DNA from: CAYRDC01 sp964422925
Lineage (GTDB): Bacteria; Bacteroidota; Bacteroidia; Chitinophagales; S012-47
Length of the DNA stretch: 64,000 nucleotides
Direction: 5' to 3'
NCBI GenBank assembly: GCA_964422925.1
Contig: CAYRDC010000008.1
Span: 53,189 to 117,188, forward strand
Of this stretch, positions 44,179-53,940 are shown piece by piece. The position numbers and the translations under genes are program-made. A model generated the notes under the pieces. It saw only the letters and a program-made list of their open reading frames with translations. It had not been told where the DNA came from and ran no database searches. Each line of letters opens with the position of its first letter. Within the stretch, counting starts at the first letter, position 1.

Positions 44179-45567
44179 ATGTTTGTTTCTCCGATCAGGG
44201 AACCATTAATAACAGGAAACAAGGACTGGAACCAGATCACTGAAGATATAGCCGGAGCCACGGAAGGCCGTCCCAGCCTGGCATGGCTGGCCACGATCAG
44301 TGTCACTTCATTGGCTTTACTGTTTGGGCTGGTGATGATGGGCATTACCATTTGGTATGGAATCGGTACCTGGAATCTGAACCGTACCATTGGCTGGGGA
44401 TGGGACATTACCAACTTTGTATGGTGGATCGGTATTGGACATGCGGGCACATTGATTTCTGCCATTCTTTTACTGTTCCGGCAGCACTGGCGTACCGGAG
44501 TAAACCGGGCAGCCGAAGCCATGACCATTTTTGCCGTATTGTGTGCCGGCCTGTTTCCTCTCATTCATATGGGCCGGATCTGGGATCCTTTTTTCATTAT
44601 GCCCTATCCGAGCACGCGGGCTGTCTGGCCGAATTTTAATTCTCCGCTGATGTGGGATGTTTTTGCCATTTCCACCTATTTGACTGTTTCCCTGCTGTTT
44701 TGGTACACGGGCCTGTTGCCTGACCTGGCCACCCTGCGCGACCGGGCCAAATCCAGGCTCCGGAAAATTGTTTACGGCACATTAAGCTTTGGCTGGCGAG
44801 GATCAGCCAAAAACTGGCAAAGGCATGAATCGCTTTCGCTGGTGCTGGCCGGTCTGGCCACCCCGTTGGTGTTATCGGTTCACTCCATCGTTAGTTTTGA
44901 CTTCGCCACTGGCATTATTCCAGGCTGGCATACCACTATTTTCCCGCCCTATTTTGTGGCAGGCGCTATCTTTTCCGGGTTTGCCATGGTACTTACCCTG
45001 ATGATCATAACTCGCAAAGTACTGCACCTGGAGGATTACATTACCATTGCCCACATCGAATCCATGAATAAAATTATCATCCTGACGGGTTCCATTGTGG
45101 GTACGGCCTATATCACCGAATTCTTCACAGCCTGGTATTCAGGAAATATTTATGAGCAGTTTGCCTTCCTGAACCGGGCATTCGGCCCTTATTGGTGGGC
45201 CTACTGGATTATGATGACGGCCAATGTTGTTTCACCGCAACTGTTCTGGTTTAAGAAACTTCGCAGGAATGTTGCTTTTACCTTCTTTATGTCGCTGGTC
45301 ATCAATGTGGGTATGTGGTTTGAGCGGTTTGTGATTATAGTGACATCCCTGCACCGCGATTTTCTACCCTCAAGCTGGAGCTATTATAAGCCTACCATAG
45401 TGGAAGTAGGCATATTTGTGGGAACTTTGGGTATATTCTTTACCTTTTTCCTGCTGTTTGCCCGCACCTTCCCGGTAGTAGCCATAGCCGAAGTGAAACA
45501 TATTTTGAAAATCAATGGCAATCAGGCAGTGGAAAAAGCGCAGGCTGAAGCTGCCACAGCACAATAA
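44179..45567 (+). CDS. actC: Alternative complex III subunit ActC (NrfD-like)
   Basis: A 462-residue integral membrane protein of the NrfD/PsrC family with about ten helices; it probably holds the quinol site. RGSAKNWQRHESLSLVLAGL and the loop SIVSFDFATGIIPGWHTTIF are typical of ActC, as is PLIHMGRIWDPFFIMPYP. It follows actB by 26 nt. Confidence 0.94.
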   Translation: MFVSPIREPLITGNKDWNQITEDIAGATEGRPSLAWLATISVTSLALLFGLVMMGITIWYGIGTWNLNRTIGWGWDITNFVWWIGIGHAGTLISAILLLFRQHWRTGVNRAAEAMTIFAVLCAGLFPLIHMGRIWDPFFIMPYPSTRAVWPNFNSPLMWDVFAISTYLTVSLLFWYTGLLPDLATLRDRAKSRLRKIVYGTLSFGWRGSAKNWQRHESLSLVLAGLATPLVLSVHSIVSFDFATGIIPGWHTTIFPPYFVAGAIFSGFAMVLTLMIITRKVLHLEDYITIAHIESMNKIIILTGSIVGTAYITEFFTAWYSGNIYEQFAFLNRAFGPYWWAYWIMMTANVVSPQLFWFKKLRRNVAFTFFMSLVINVGMWFERFVIIVTSLHRDFLPSSWSYYKPTIVEVGIFVGTLGIFFTFFLLFARTFPVVAIAEVKHILKINGNQAVEKAQAEAATAQ

Positions 45568-45578
45568 AGTATTGATCA

Positions 45579-46112
45579 ATGGCCAGGAAATACATTTTAG
45601 GTGTTTTTGATGATGATCACGTTATCCTGGAGGCGGTAAAAACCATCCGCAGCAAAGGAGTGCATATTGACGATGTAATGACTCCCTTTGCCGTCCATGG
45701 CCTGGACAAGGCCCTGGGCCTCCGGGAAAGCCGGTTACATACGGCAGGCTTCCTGTTCGGGTTTACCGGTGGCTTGAGTATGCTTTTGTTCATGACGTGG
45801 GTGAATACGGTGAACTACCCGAATATTTTCGGGGGCAAACCCTATTTCTCTCTGCCGGCATTTATACCTATCACCTTTGAAGCCACTGTATTGTTTGCTT
45901 CGGTAGGTATGGTTGTCGCGTTTTTCGTGCGGGCTGGTTTGTCAGCCATACGGCCGAAACCGGTGCTTGACAAGCGCATTACCAATGACAAATTTGTAAT
46001 GGTGTTTGACACAGAGGGAAGGGAAGGCCAGGAATTAAACAACATACGCGAATGGTTAAAGGAAACCGGGGCCATTGAAGTAAATGAAAAAGAAATTGAT
46101 GCAACAATCTGA
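45579..46112 (+). CDS. actD: Alternative complex III subunit ActD (DUF3341)
   Basis: A 177-residue protein with two membrane helices near 58-80 and 95-118 and a cytoplasmic N-terminal part (YILGVFDDDHVILEAVKTIR). The order between actC and actE defines it. The role is structural in the complex. Confidence 0.92.
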   Translation: MARKYILGVFDDDHVILEAVKTIRSKGVHIDDVMTPFAVHGLDKALGLRESRLHTAGFLFGFTGGLSMLLFMTWVNTVNYPNIFGGKPYFSLPAFIPITFEATVLFASVGMVVAFFVRAGLSAIRPKPVLDKRITNDKFVMVFDTEGREGQELNNIREWLKETGAIEVNEKEIDATI

Positions 46113-46116
46113 AGCC

Positions 46117-46728
46117 ATGAAATGGATTAAATCCTATACAGCTCCTGTTCTGGTTGTGCTGGCACTTTTTGCAGGCGCTTGTAACACGAGCCCGCAACAT
46201 CCCGGGTATATATATTTTCCGGATATGACTTATTCGCAGGCCTACGAGACATATGCTGAAAACCCGAATACACCCTGGCATATGGCTAATCTGCAACCCC
46301 CGGAAAACAGTATCCCCCGGGGGTATACGCCATTTCATTATAAAAACACTCCTGAAGATTATGAACGGGCCGGACGGGAGTTGGTGAACCCGGTGCCCAG
46401 AACCGGTGCTGCCTTGACCAGGGGTAAAAAGAATTTCGAAATCTATTGTGCCATTTGCCACGGTGTGACAGGAGAGGGCAACGGCCCCATCGTGGAATCG
46501 GGGAAATTTCCGGCCGTGCCGCCTTCGTATTTCAAAGAGCCTTTGCTCAGCCTGCCGGATGGCAAAATGTTTTTCAGCATTCATTATGGCAAAAACATGA
46601 TGGGCAGCTATGCCTCGCAACTTTCCCAAACCGAACGATGGGAGATCATTCATTACATCCATTTGATGCAGGAGAAAAAACTTGGAATGGCTGCAGCCAG
46701 CCCCAGTGATAGTACTTCAACGAATTGA
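46117..46728 (+). CDS. actE: Alternative complex III subunit ActE, monohaem cytochrome c lipoprotein
   Basis: A 203-residue protein with lipobox LALFAGAC and one haem site CAICH at 111-115. A methionine in the later GKNMMGSYASQL is a likely distal ligand. It is thought to relay electrons to the oxidase. The ATG at 46117 starts 4 nt after the actD stop; the longer frame from 46084 would overlap actD. Confidence 0.93.
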   Translation: MKWIKSYTAPVLVVLALFAGACNTSPQHPGYIYFPDMTYSQAYETYAENPNTPWHMANLQPPENSIPRGYTPFHYKNTPEDYERAGRELVNPVPRTGAALTRGKKNFEIYCAICHGVTGEGNGPIVESGKFPAVPPSYFKEPLLSLPDGKMFFSIHYGKNMMGSYASQLSQTERWEIIHYIHLMQEKKLGMAAASPSDSTSTN

Positions 46729-46748
46729 GCAACAAGAAATAAGCATAC

Positions 46749-47951
46749 ATGAACCAGGAAGTAGAAAAATTTGAATTTACACCGAGACTCAGGCGCACCA
46801 CCTTTATCCTAATGGGCATTGGAAGCCTGGCTTTGGTGACCGGGATTATTCTTGCCCTTACCGGGAATGCGCACTGGAGCATGAAAATATGGTCCAACCT
46901 GCTGACCAACAATATGTATTTTCTGGGTTTGGCCCTCGCAGGACTGCTAATGATCACTTCGCATTACCTGGGTTTGGGCGGATGGTATGTTACCGTCAAA
47001 AGGGTAGCTGAAGCGATGTCTATGTTTATCCCGGTGGCCGGTTTGCTGATGTTGGCTGTGGTGATAGGGCTCTGGGTGCATGGCCATCACCTTTATCATT
47101 GGGCAGACGCGGAGGCGGTAAGCCATGATGCCATCCTGAAAGGCAAGTCAGGCTATCTGAATGTTCCTTTCTGGACGTTCAGATACCTGGTCTATTTTGG
47201 CGTATGGTCTGTGCTGGCTATGCTTATCCGCAAATATTCCTTGAATGAAGATATTGAAGGGGGCCTGCGGTGGTACCGCAGGAGCCGTTCGGTGTCTGCT
47301 ATTTTCATAGCCATTTTCTTTGTGACTTCTTCCACTATGGCCTGGGATTTTATTATGTCTATTGATCCGCACTGGTACAGCACCTTGTTCGGATGGTACA
47401 CTTTCAGTTCCTATTTTGTGGCCGGCTTTGCCGCTATCATTGTGCTGGTGCTTTTCCTGAAGTCTAAAGGATTGCTGCAAAATGTTACCGAAGAGCACCT
47501 TCATGATCTTGGGAAATTCATGTTTGCCTTTAGCGTTTTCTGGGCTTACCTGTGGTTTTCACAGTACATGCTGATATGGTATGGCAACCTGGGCGAGGAA
47601 ACCATTTATTTCAAAGCCAGGCTGCATAGTTATCAGGGCATGTTTTTCCTGAACCTGTTTATAAACTTTTTCGTGCCGTTTTTTGCCCTGATGCGTGCCC
47701 GGGCCAAAAGGAGGCTGGCGCCACTGTTGCTGGTGTCCCTGCTGGTGCTCTTTGGCCACTGGATGGATTTTTACCTGATGATTATCCCCGGTGCTACCGG
47801 AAACAGCGTACATTTCGGACTTTTTGAAGTGGCTTTGCTAACAGGTTATGTGGGATTGTTTGGCTTTGTAGTGTTCCACGCTTTATCACGTGCTTCGCTA
47901 ATGGCCTTTAACCATCCCTTTTATAAAGAAAGTCTTGAACATCATACTTAA
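46749..47951 (+). CDS. actF: Alternative complex III subunit ActF (NrfD-like)
   Basis: A 400-residue membrane protein with about ten helices, a second NrfD-like quinol-domain protein. SGYLNVPFWTFRYLVYFGVW and AFSVFWAYLWFSQYMLIWYG are strongly conserved in ActF. It completes the six-gene act set, 17 nt before coxB. Confidence 0.94.
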   Translation: MNQEVEKFEFTPRLRRTTFILMGIGSLALVTGIILALTGNAHWSMKIWSNLLTNNMYFLGLALAGLLMITSHYLGLGGWYVTVKRVAEAMSMFIPVAGLLMLAVVIGLWVHGHHLYHWADAEAVSHDAILKGKSGYLNVPFWTFRYLVYFGVWSVLAMLIRKYSLNEDIEGGLRWYRRSRSVSAIFIAIFFVTSSTMAWDFIMSIDPHWYSTLFGWYTFSSYFVAGFAAIIVLVLFLKSKGLLQNVTEEHLHDLGKFMFAFSVFWAYLWFSQYMLIWYGNLGEETIYFKARLHSYQGMFFLNLFINFFVPFFALMRARAKRRLAPLLLVSLLVLFGHWMDFYLMIIPGATGNSVHFGLFEVALLTGYVGLFGFVVFHALSRASLMAFNHPFYKESLEHHT

Positions 47952-47968
47952 TACAAGCATAACTGACC

Positions 47969-48949
47969 ATGACAGGTTTACTGATATTTTCTGCTATTGT
48001 CTTGATCCTGGTTGTTCTCATCCTGGTAGCCCGCACCAGCGAACTTATGTCCCGGATACGGGGGAGGGAGCATCCTGCTGAAGGTTCCAAAGCGCAGGGT
48101 ACGCTGGGCTTTTTATTTCTGGTAGGCGGGCTGATTTTATTGGTATGGTCCATTTTTGTTTTTAAAGACCGTTTCCTGCCGGCTCCTGCCTCTGTACATG
48201 GTCAATACGTGGATAACAGTTTCAAGCTTACCTTGCTGTTTACCGGGATCGTTTTTATCATAACCCAGGTCTTATTGTGGTGGTTTACCTTCCGCTACCG
48301 CTACCGCAAAGACCGGAAAGCCTATTATTATCCTGTAAACAATAAACTGGAACTGGCCTGGACTATCATTCCGTCCATCGTGCTGACTATTCTCGTGATC
48401 AACGGGGTAACCTATTGGTACCGGATTTTCAGCCCGGTACCGGATGATGCGATGATAATTGAAGCGACCGGTAAACAGTTTGAATGGATTATCCGGTATC
48501 CCGGCCCGGACGGCAAACTGGGCGCACGGAATCCGCTCGACAGTATTTCCGCGCAAAACGTGCTGGGAATTGACTGGGAAGACCCGGCTTCAAGAGATGA
48601 TATTATTGCCAATGAAATCCATTTGCCGGTGAATAAGCCCGTGCTGGTGAAAATCCGGGCGCTGGATGTATTGCATAGCTTTTACCTGCCGCATTTCCGG
48701 GTAAAAATGGATGCTGTCCCGGGCACGCCTACGCGGTTTTGGTTTATACCCATTAAGACCACTGAACAAATGCGGATGGAACTGGGCAATCCGAACTTTA
48801 ACTATGAACTGGCCTGTGCCGAGTTGTGTGGGAAAGGTCATTCTGCCATGCGGAAACTCGTGGTTGTCGAATCGGAAGATGCTTTCAATGAATGGCTGGC
48901 CAAACAAACCCCCTACTATGAACAAACGCATAATGTCTCAGCCAAATAA
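47969..48949 (+). CDS. coxB: Cytochrome c oxidase subunit II
   Basis: Carries the CuA electron-entry site. The 326 residues have an extra N-terminal helix, the two usual helices (about 86-106 and 126-146), then a cupredoxin domain. The ligands C283, C287, H291 and M294 lie in CAELCGKGHSAM, and LDVLHSFYLPHFRVKMDAVP contains the other histidine. There is no C-terminal cytochrome c domain, so this is aa3-like rather than caa3. Confidence 0.96.
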   Translation: MTGLLIFSAIVLILVVLILVARTSELMSRIRGREHPAEGSKAQGTLGFLFLVGGLILLVWSIFVFKDRFLPAPASVHGQYVDNSFKLTLLFTGIVFIITQVLLWWFTFRYRYRKDRKAYYYPVNNKLELAWTIIPSIVLTILVINGVTYWYRIFSPVPDDAMIIEATGKQFEWIIRYPGPDGKLGARNPLDSISAQNVLGIDWEDPASRDDIIANEIHLPVNKPVLVKIRALDVLHSFYLPHFRVKMDAVPGTPTRFWFIPIKTTEQMRMELGNPNFNYELACAELCGKGHSAMRKLVVVESEDAFNEWLAKQTPYYEQTHNVSAK

Positions 48950-48993
48950 AGAACTGTTGAATTCAATCAAAAGCAAATAAACATCATAAAGTT

Positions 48994-50757
48994 ATGAGCC
49001 AAGCTGCTGCCATAGCCGGTCATGAACAACACACTCACCACGAAGATTTTATTACGAAATATATCTTCAGCCAGGATCACAAGATTATTGCCCGGCAATT
49101 TCTTATCACAGGGATCTTCTGGGCCATTATCGGTGCCCTCATGTCAGTTGTCTTCAGGCTTCAGCTGGCATTCCCGGATGCTGACCTTGGTTTTTTGCGC
49201 ATAATACTGGGGAAATGGATAACAGCCGATGGGCATCTGGATCCCAATTTTTACAATGCCCTCATTACCATGCATGGTACCATCCTGGTGTTTTTCGTGC
49301 TGACGGCCGGCCTGACCGGTACATTTGCCAATTTGCTGATCCCGTTGCAGATAGGAGCCCGCGATATGGCTTCGCCCATGCTGAATATGCTTTCTTACTG
49401 GTTCTTTTTCCTGGCCGGCCTGATTATGTTTATCAGCCTTTTTGTGCCTGACGGCCCGGCTGCCGGAGGATGGACTGCCTATCCGCCATTAAGTGCCATC
49501 CAGGGAGATGGCATGACACTCTGGCTGATCAGCCTGGTCTTTTTTGTGGTTTCGACTTTATTGGGCGGACTAAATTATATTACCACTATCCTTAACCTCC
49601 GCACGAAAGGCCTGACCATGTGGCGGCTCCCGCTGCCGATCTGGGCCATACTTTTCACGGCCATTATCGGTCTGCTGTCATTCCCGGTGCTGGTGGCCGG
49701 TTTTGTGTTACTGATCTTCGACCGGATGTTGGGCACAAGCTTTTACCTGTCTGACATCATCGTGAATGGCGAAGTGCTCAACCATGCCGGAGGCAGCCCG
49801 ATCCTTTACCAGCATTTGTTCTGGTTCCTCGGGCATCCAGAGGTGTATATTATCATCATCCCGGCCATGGGAATCGTTTCGGAAGTGATTTCGGTAAATG
49901 CCCGGAAACCCATTTTTGGCTATCGTGCCATGGTTTATTCCATTATGGCCATTACCGTTTTGTCCTTTTTCGTATGGGCCCACCACATGTTTGTATCCGG
50001 GCTGAACCCCTTTGTTGGATCTATTTTCGTGATATTCACCCTGATCATTGCGGTTCCTTCGGCTATCAAAGTGTTTAACTGGCTGACTACCCTCTGGCGG
50101 GGCAACCTGCGGCTCAACCCGCAGATGATGTTTGCCATCGGTTTTGTCTCGCTCTTTATTTCCGGGGGATTAACCGGTATTTTCCTGGGCAATTCCACCA
50201 TCGACCTGCAGGTGCACGATACCTATTTCGTGGTGGCGCACTTTCACATTGTGATGGGGGTGGCGGCCTTTTTCGGGATGTTTGCCGGCATTTATCACTG
50301 GTTCCCAAAAATGTTTGGCCGGTATTTGAACAAAACCCTGGGATATATCCATTTCTGGGGAACCCTCATTGGGGCCTACATGATCTTCTGGCCCATGCAC
50401 TATATGGGTATAAGTGGTGTGCCAAGGAGGTATTACGCTTTTGACACGTTTGACGCGTTCAGCCGCTTCGGAGGTATGAATATATTTATCACGGTGGCTA
50501 CGATCATGGTCTTCCTGGTACAATTGCTTTTCGTGTTCAATTTCTTTTACAGCATATTCAAAGGCCGGAAGGTTGAGGAGGAAAACCCATGGGAAGCCAA
50601 TACGCTCGAATGGACCACTCCAATCCATCCGGGTCATGGCAACTGGCCGGGTGAGATCCCTGAGGTGCATCGCTGGCCATACGATTATTCGAAAAACGGC
50701 CGTGAATTTATTCCGCAAACCGAACCCCTGGCTGAAGGAGAAAGCCCGGGTCATTAG
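48994..50757 (+). CDS. coxA: Cytochrome c oxidase subunit I, A-type
   Basis: The catalytic subunit, 587 residues, about twelve helices. H94 (ITMHGTI) and H418 (AHFHIV) are haem a ligands, H416 binds haem a3, and CuB is held by H281, H330 and H331. HPEVY at 281-285 includes the cross-linked tyrosine and the glutamate of A1-type enzymes. It follows coxB by 44 nt. Confidence 0.97.
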   Translation: MSQAAAIAGHEQHTHHEDFITKYIFSQDHKIIARQFLITGIFWAIIGALMSVVFRLQLAFPDADLGFLRIILGKWITADGHLDPNFYNALITMHGTILVFFVLTAGLTGTFANLLIPLQIGARDMASPMLNMLSYWFFFLAGLIMFISLFVPDGPAAGGWTAYPPLSAIQGDGMTLWLISLVFFVVSTLLGGLNYITTILNLRTKGLTMWRLPLPIWAILFTAIIGLLSFPVLVAGFVLLIFDRMLGTSFYLSDIIVNGEVLNHAGGSPILYQHLFWFLGHPEVYIIIIPAMGIVSEVISVNARKPIFGYRAMVYSIMAITVLSFFVWAHHMFVSGLNPFVGSIFVIFTLIIAVPSAIKVFNWLTTLWRGNLRLNPQMMFAIGFVSLFISGGLTGIFLGNSTIDLQVHDTYFVVAHFHIVMGVAAFFGMFAGIYHWFPKMFGRYLNKTLGYIHFWGTLIGAYMIFWPMHYMGISGVPRRYYAFDTFDAFSRFGGMNIFITVATIMVFLVQLLFVFNFFYSIFKGRKVEEENPWEANTLEWTTPIHPGHGNWPGEIPEVHRWPYDYSKNGREFIPQTEPLAEGESPGH

Positions 50758-50769
50758 CGCTTTGATTAT

Positions 50770-51669
50770 ATGGCAAGAACCAAATCATATACGATCAATA
50801 CCTGGACGGTACTGACAGGCCGATTGAGCGATTTGAAGCAACTGGTTAAGTTCCGGCTGACGATGATCGTTGTCTTTTCGGCCGGCATCGGATATTTGTT
50901 TGCCCTGCCCGGACCGATACAATGGGGGTCCTTCCTGCTTTTTGTGCTGGGCGGTTTCCTGGTGACGGCTTCAGCCAATGCCCTGAACGAGATCATTGAA
51001 AAGGACTTGGACCGCCTGATGAAGCGCACCGCGCTGCGCCCCTTGCCTGCCGGGCGTATGGCCGTTCCGGAAGCTACCCTGGTGGCAGGCCTGTTCGGGG
51101 TGGCGGGCATATTTGTGCTGGGATATTTCTTCAATTACCTCGCGGGAATGCTGGGCGGGGCTTCCCTGCTGGCTTATGCCTTTATTTATACCCCGTTAAA
51201 ACGGATTTCCAGTATAGCGGTCTTTGTAGGGGCTATTCCGGGAGCCTTTCCTCCGGTTATCGGGTGGGCAGCGGCCACCGGTCAGATTTCCGGGGTCGCC
51301 TTGCTACTCTTTGCCATCCAGTTTTTATGGCAGTTTCCGCATTTCTGGGCTGTGGCGTGGCTGGCCTTTGAAGATTATAAAGCGGCTGGTTTCCGCCTGC
51401 TTCCTTCCGGGACGGGCAAAAGCAGAATCAGCGCATTTTATAACATTTTGTACATCGCCACGCTAATGGCAGTTACCAGCATGCCCTATTTAATGGGAAT
51501 CAGCGGTGTGATTTCCCTGGTCATTGTGCTGTTGGCAGGCGTGGGATTCCTGTGGCCTGCTATCCGGCTGTATTGGTCAGTGGCCGATAAAGACGCCCGT
51601 TCGTTGATGTATGCCTCTTTCCTGTACCTGCCGGTGGTATTTATTGCTTTAATTCTTGACAAGATCTGA
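50770..51669 (+). CDS. ctaB: Protohaem IX farnesyltransferase
   Basis: Adds a farnesyl group to haem B to make haem O, the precursor of haem A. The 299-residue UbiA-family membrane protein has the Asp-rich motif in NALNEIIEKDLDRLMKRT and the second motif near WLAFEDYKAAGFRLLPS. It lies right after coxA. Its stop overlaps the next start by one base (ATGATG region). Confidence 0.95.
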   Translation: MARTKSYTINTWTVLTGRLSDLKQLVKFRLTMIVVFSAGIGYLFALPGPIQWGSFLLFVLGGFLVTASANALNEIIEKDLDRLMKRTALRPLPAGRMAVPEATLVAGLFGVAGIFVLGYFFNYLAGMLGGASLLAYAFIYTPLKRISSIAVFVGAIPGAFPPVIGWAAATGQISGVALLLFAIQFLWQFPHFWAVAWLAFEDYKAAGFRLLPSGTGKSRISAFYNILYIATLMAVTSMPYLMGISGVISLVIVLLAGVGFLWPAIRLYWSVADKDARSLMYASFLYLPVVFIALILDKI

Positions 51670-52271
51670 TGCTGGCTATGTCCCACATATCACCCGATAA
51701 GAACAGGTTTGCCCAAAAATTCGGTTTATGGCTGGCTATTGTTTCCATGATAATGATGTTTGCCGGTTTTACCTCGGCCTACATCGTCCGAAAAGCGGAT
51801 ATAACCGACTGGAACGTTATAGCCCTGCCGTCTTTGTTTTTTGTCAGCACGGGGGCGATCCTCCTGAGCAGCCTGACCCTGTGGATGGCTTCCCGGGCTT
51901 TCAAAGCCAGCCAGTACAGCCGTTACCGGTCATTGATTGGATTAACTGCTCTGCTGGGAACGGCATTCATTGTTATACAGGTTTTTGCCTGGCGCGAACT
52001 GTATCTCCGGGGATTGCTCCTGAATGAAGACACGGCAGCCGCCTTTTTGTATGTGTTGACCGGGGTGCATGCCCTGCATGTACTGGCCGGTGTGGTCATT
52101 TTGTATCTGAGCTGGACCGGAGCCGGACGGAGAATACGGGAAAGTGTGCTGAAAAATGGTGAAAAAGCCCCGGCATCCAGCAAACACCGGGTGTATATGA
52201 CCGTTACCTTCTGGCATTTTGTAGATATTCTCTGGATTTACTTGTTTGTTTTTTTGTTGTTATACCGATAA
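51669..52271 (+). CDS. Cytochrome c oxidase subunit III, first copy
   Basis: A 200-residue member of the haem-copper oxidase subunit III family with about five helices. TSAYIVRKADITDW, the YVLTGVHALHVLAGV core with two histidines and the C-terminal TVTFWHFVDILWIYLFVF are diagnostic. The start overlaps the ctaB stop by one base; an ATG nine bases later is also possible. Confidence 0.92.
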   Translation: MLAMSHISPDKNRFAQKFGLWLAIVSMIMMFAGFTSAYIVRKADITDWNVIALPSLFFVSTGAILLSSLTLWMASRAFKASQYSRYRSLIGLTALLGTAFIVIQVFAWRELYLRGLLLNEDTAAAFLYVLTGVHALHVLAGVVILYLSWTGAGRRIRESVLKNGEKAPASSKHRVYMTVTFWHFVDILWIYLFVFLLLYR

Positions 52272-52283
52272 ATACGACAGCTT

Positions 52284-52982
52284 ATGTCTTCCAATACCCT
52301 GGAAATGGACCAAAAAAATATTTGGAGTGGTGGATTTTCCCCTTTCCGGATGCGGTGGGGTAAAATGATGATGTGGTATTTCCTCCTCTCTGATGCGTTT
52401 ACTTTTGGCGCCCTGCTCATCAGTTACGGGGCCATCAGGGCAAGCCATAGCACCTGGCCGGATCCGAACAGGGTGTTTGACGCTTTTCCCGGCCTGGGCC
52501 ATGCCCACCTGCCGCTAATGTTTGTCAGCCTTATGACTTTTATCCTGATTATGAGCAGTGTAACCATGGTCAGGGCGGTGCAGGAAGGCCACCGGATGAA
52601 TAAAAAAGGCGTTGCCATTTGGCTGGGGCTCACCATCCTGGGTGGTATCGCCTTCCTCAGCTGCCAGGCCTGGGAATGGTCCCACCTCATTGAAGAAGGC
52701 ATGACTATAACTTCCCCGATCACTTATACGGTGAGCGGCCATGGAGGCGGAGAGGTCTTTACCGGGCCGTTGGCTTTCGGCCAGTTGTTTTTTACCATCA
52801 CCGGTTTCCACGGCTTTCACGTTACCATCGGGGTGGTGATCAATATTATTGTGCTGCTGAACGTGTTGTTCGGTACTTATGAGCTTAAGCAGGATTACGA
52901 AATGGTTGAAAAAGTCGGCCTCTACTGGCACTTTGTGGACCTGGTTTGGGTTTTCGTATTCCTGTCGTTTTATCTTTTGTAA
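52284..52982 (+). CDS. Cytochrome c oxidase subunit III, second copy
   Basis: A 232-residue paralogue of the previous gene, 12 nt downstream. The core ITGFHGFHVTIGV and the end VGLYWHFVDLVWVFVFL match the family. Two adjacent subunit III genes are common in this phylum; one may correspond to a split or duplicated helix bundle. Confidence 0.93.
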   Translation: MSSNTLEMDQKNIWSGGFSPFRMRWGKMMMWYFLLSDAFTFGALLISYGAIRASHSTWPDPNRVFDAFPGLGHAHLPLMFVSLMTFILIMSSVTMVRAVQEGHRMNKKGVAIWLGLTILGGIAFLSCQAWEWSHLIEEGMTITSPITYTVSGHGGGEVFTGPLAFGQLFFTITGFHGFHVTIGVVINIIVLLNVLFGTYELKQDYEMVEKVGLYWHFVDLVWVFVFLSFYLL

Positions 52983-53002
52983 ACTGAAAAAATATTTCCG
53001 GC

Positions 53003-53332
53003 ATGAGCCTGACGCAAGAAGAATATGCCCAACAGGTAAAAATGGTCTGGAAGGTGACAGCCATACTGGCCATAGTTACGGTTTTCGAAGTAACCATTGC
53101 ATTGTTGTATAATGCCTACCTGCATGAATCCGGGCTGCGGGCCGGCCTGGATGTGATTATGGTAGTGGCCGCGTTGGTCAAGGCATTTTATATCGTTTCC
53201 GTATTTATGCATTTAAAATACGAACGCCAGGCCTTTGCCATGACCGTATTGCTGCCGCTGATCTTTTTCATCTGGTTTATCATATCCATGCTTTGGGAGG
53301 GGAATTCCTGGTTGCATCTCCGGATGTTTTAA
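53003..53332 (+). CDS. Cytochrome c oxidase subunit IV family protein
   Basis: A 109-residue membrane protein with three helices. The central GLDVIMVVAALVKAFYIVSV followed by FMHLKYER is typical of the small bacterial COX4/CyoD-like subunit. It lies between subunit III and the SCO genes. Confidence 0.88.
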   Translation: MSLTQEEYAQQVKMVWKVTAILAIVTVFEVTIALLYNAYLHESGLRAGLDVIMVVAALVKAFYIVSVFMHLKYERQAFAMTVLLPLIFFIWFIISMLWEGNSWLHLRMF

Positions 53333-53338
53333 CCGCAT

Positions 53339-53938
53339 ATGTCTAAAAAAACCAAATTTCGTGTAGCCCTTGTGCTACTGGTCCTTTTCGGGCTTCCGTT
53401 TGTGTCATTGTATTATCTGAACCAGGGGTTGAAGCTCCGGAAAGAAAGAAGGATTCCTTCGTTCACGCTTAACCGCCCGGACGGATCAATATTTGATTCA
53501 AAGCAATTGGAAGGAAAGGTTTGGGTGGCGGCTTTTCTTTTTACTCGTTGCGGAGAGCGGTGCGAACCCCAGGTTGCAGCATTGGAGAAACTCCAGGAGC
53601 TTTTTCAGGACGAGCCTCGTTTTGCGGAAGTCATGATTACCATCGACCCCGGGTTTGACAGCCTGCCCCAACTGCGCAATTTCGCCATAGCGCATGACAT
53701 TCAACCGAAAACCTGGCATTTGCTCACGGGCAGCCGGGACAGTATTTACAATCTGATCCTGGGCGGCTTTCTGGGAAAAGTCAAATATGGCGATGGGGAC
53801 CCGCAACGCATGCAGCCGGACAAAAAGCTGGTGCTGATAAAGCCGGATTTCCACATTGCCGGATATTATCCGGTAGCTGATTCCACGGATCTTATGCGGC
53901 TTATTGATGACATTCGCGGGCAACTCGCGTCAATGTAA
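53339..53938 (+). CDS. SCO family protein, histidine-less paralogue
   Basis: A 199-residue thioredoxin-fold protein anchored by one N-terminal helix (VALVLLVLFGLPFVSLYYL). The CxxxC of SCO proteins is kept at C71 and C75 (TRCGERCEP). The third copper ligand, a histidine late in the chain, aligns with P160 (QRMQPDKKLVL), so normal copper binding is doubtful. It may serve as a thiol-disulphide partner in CuA assembly. It is followed after 2 nt by a SCO gene with all ligands. Confidence 0.88.
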   Translation: MSKKTKFRVALVLLVLFGLPFVSLYYLNQGLKLRKERRIPSFTLNRPDGSIFDSKQLEGKVWVAAFLFTRCGERCEPQVAALEKLQELFQDEPRFAEVMITIDPGFDSLPQLRNFAIAHDIQPKTWHLLTGSRDSIYNLILGGFLGKVKYGDGDPQRMQPDKKLVLIKPDFHIAGYYPVADSTDLMRLIDDIRGQLASM

Positions 53939-53940
53939 AT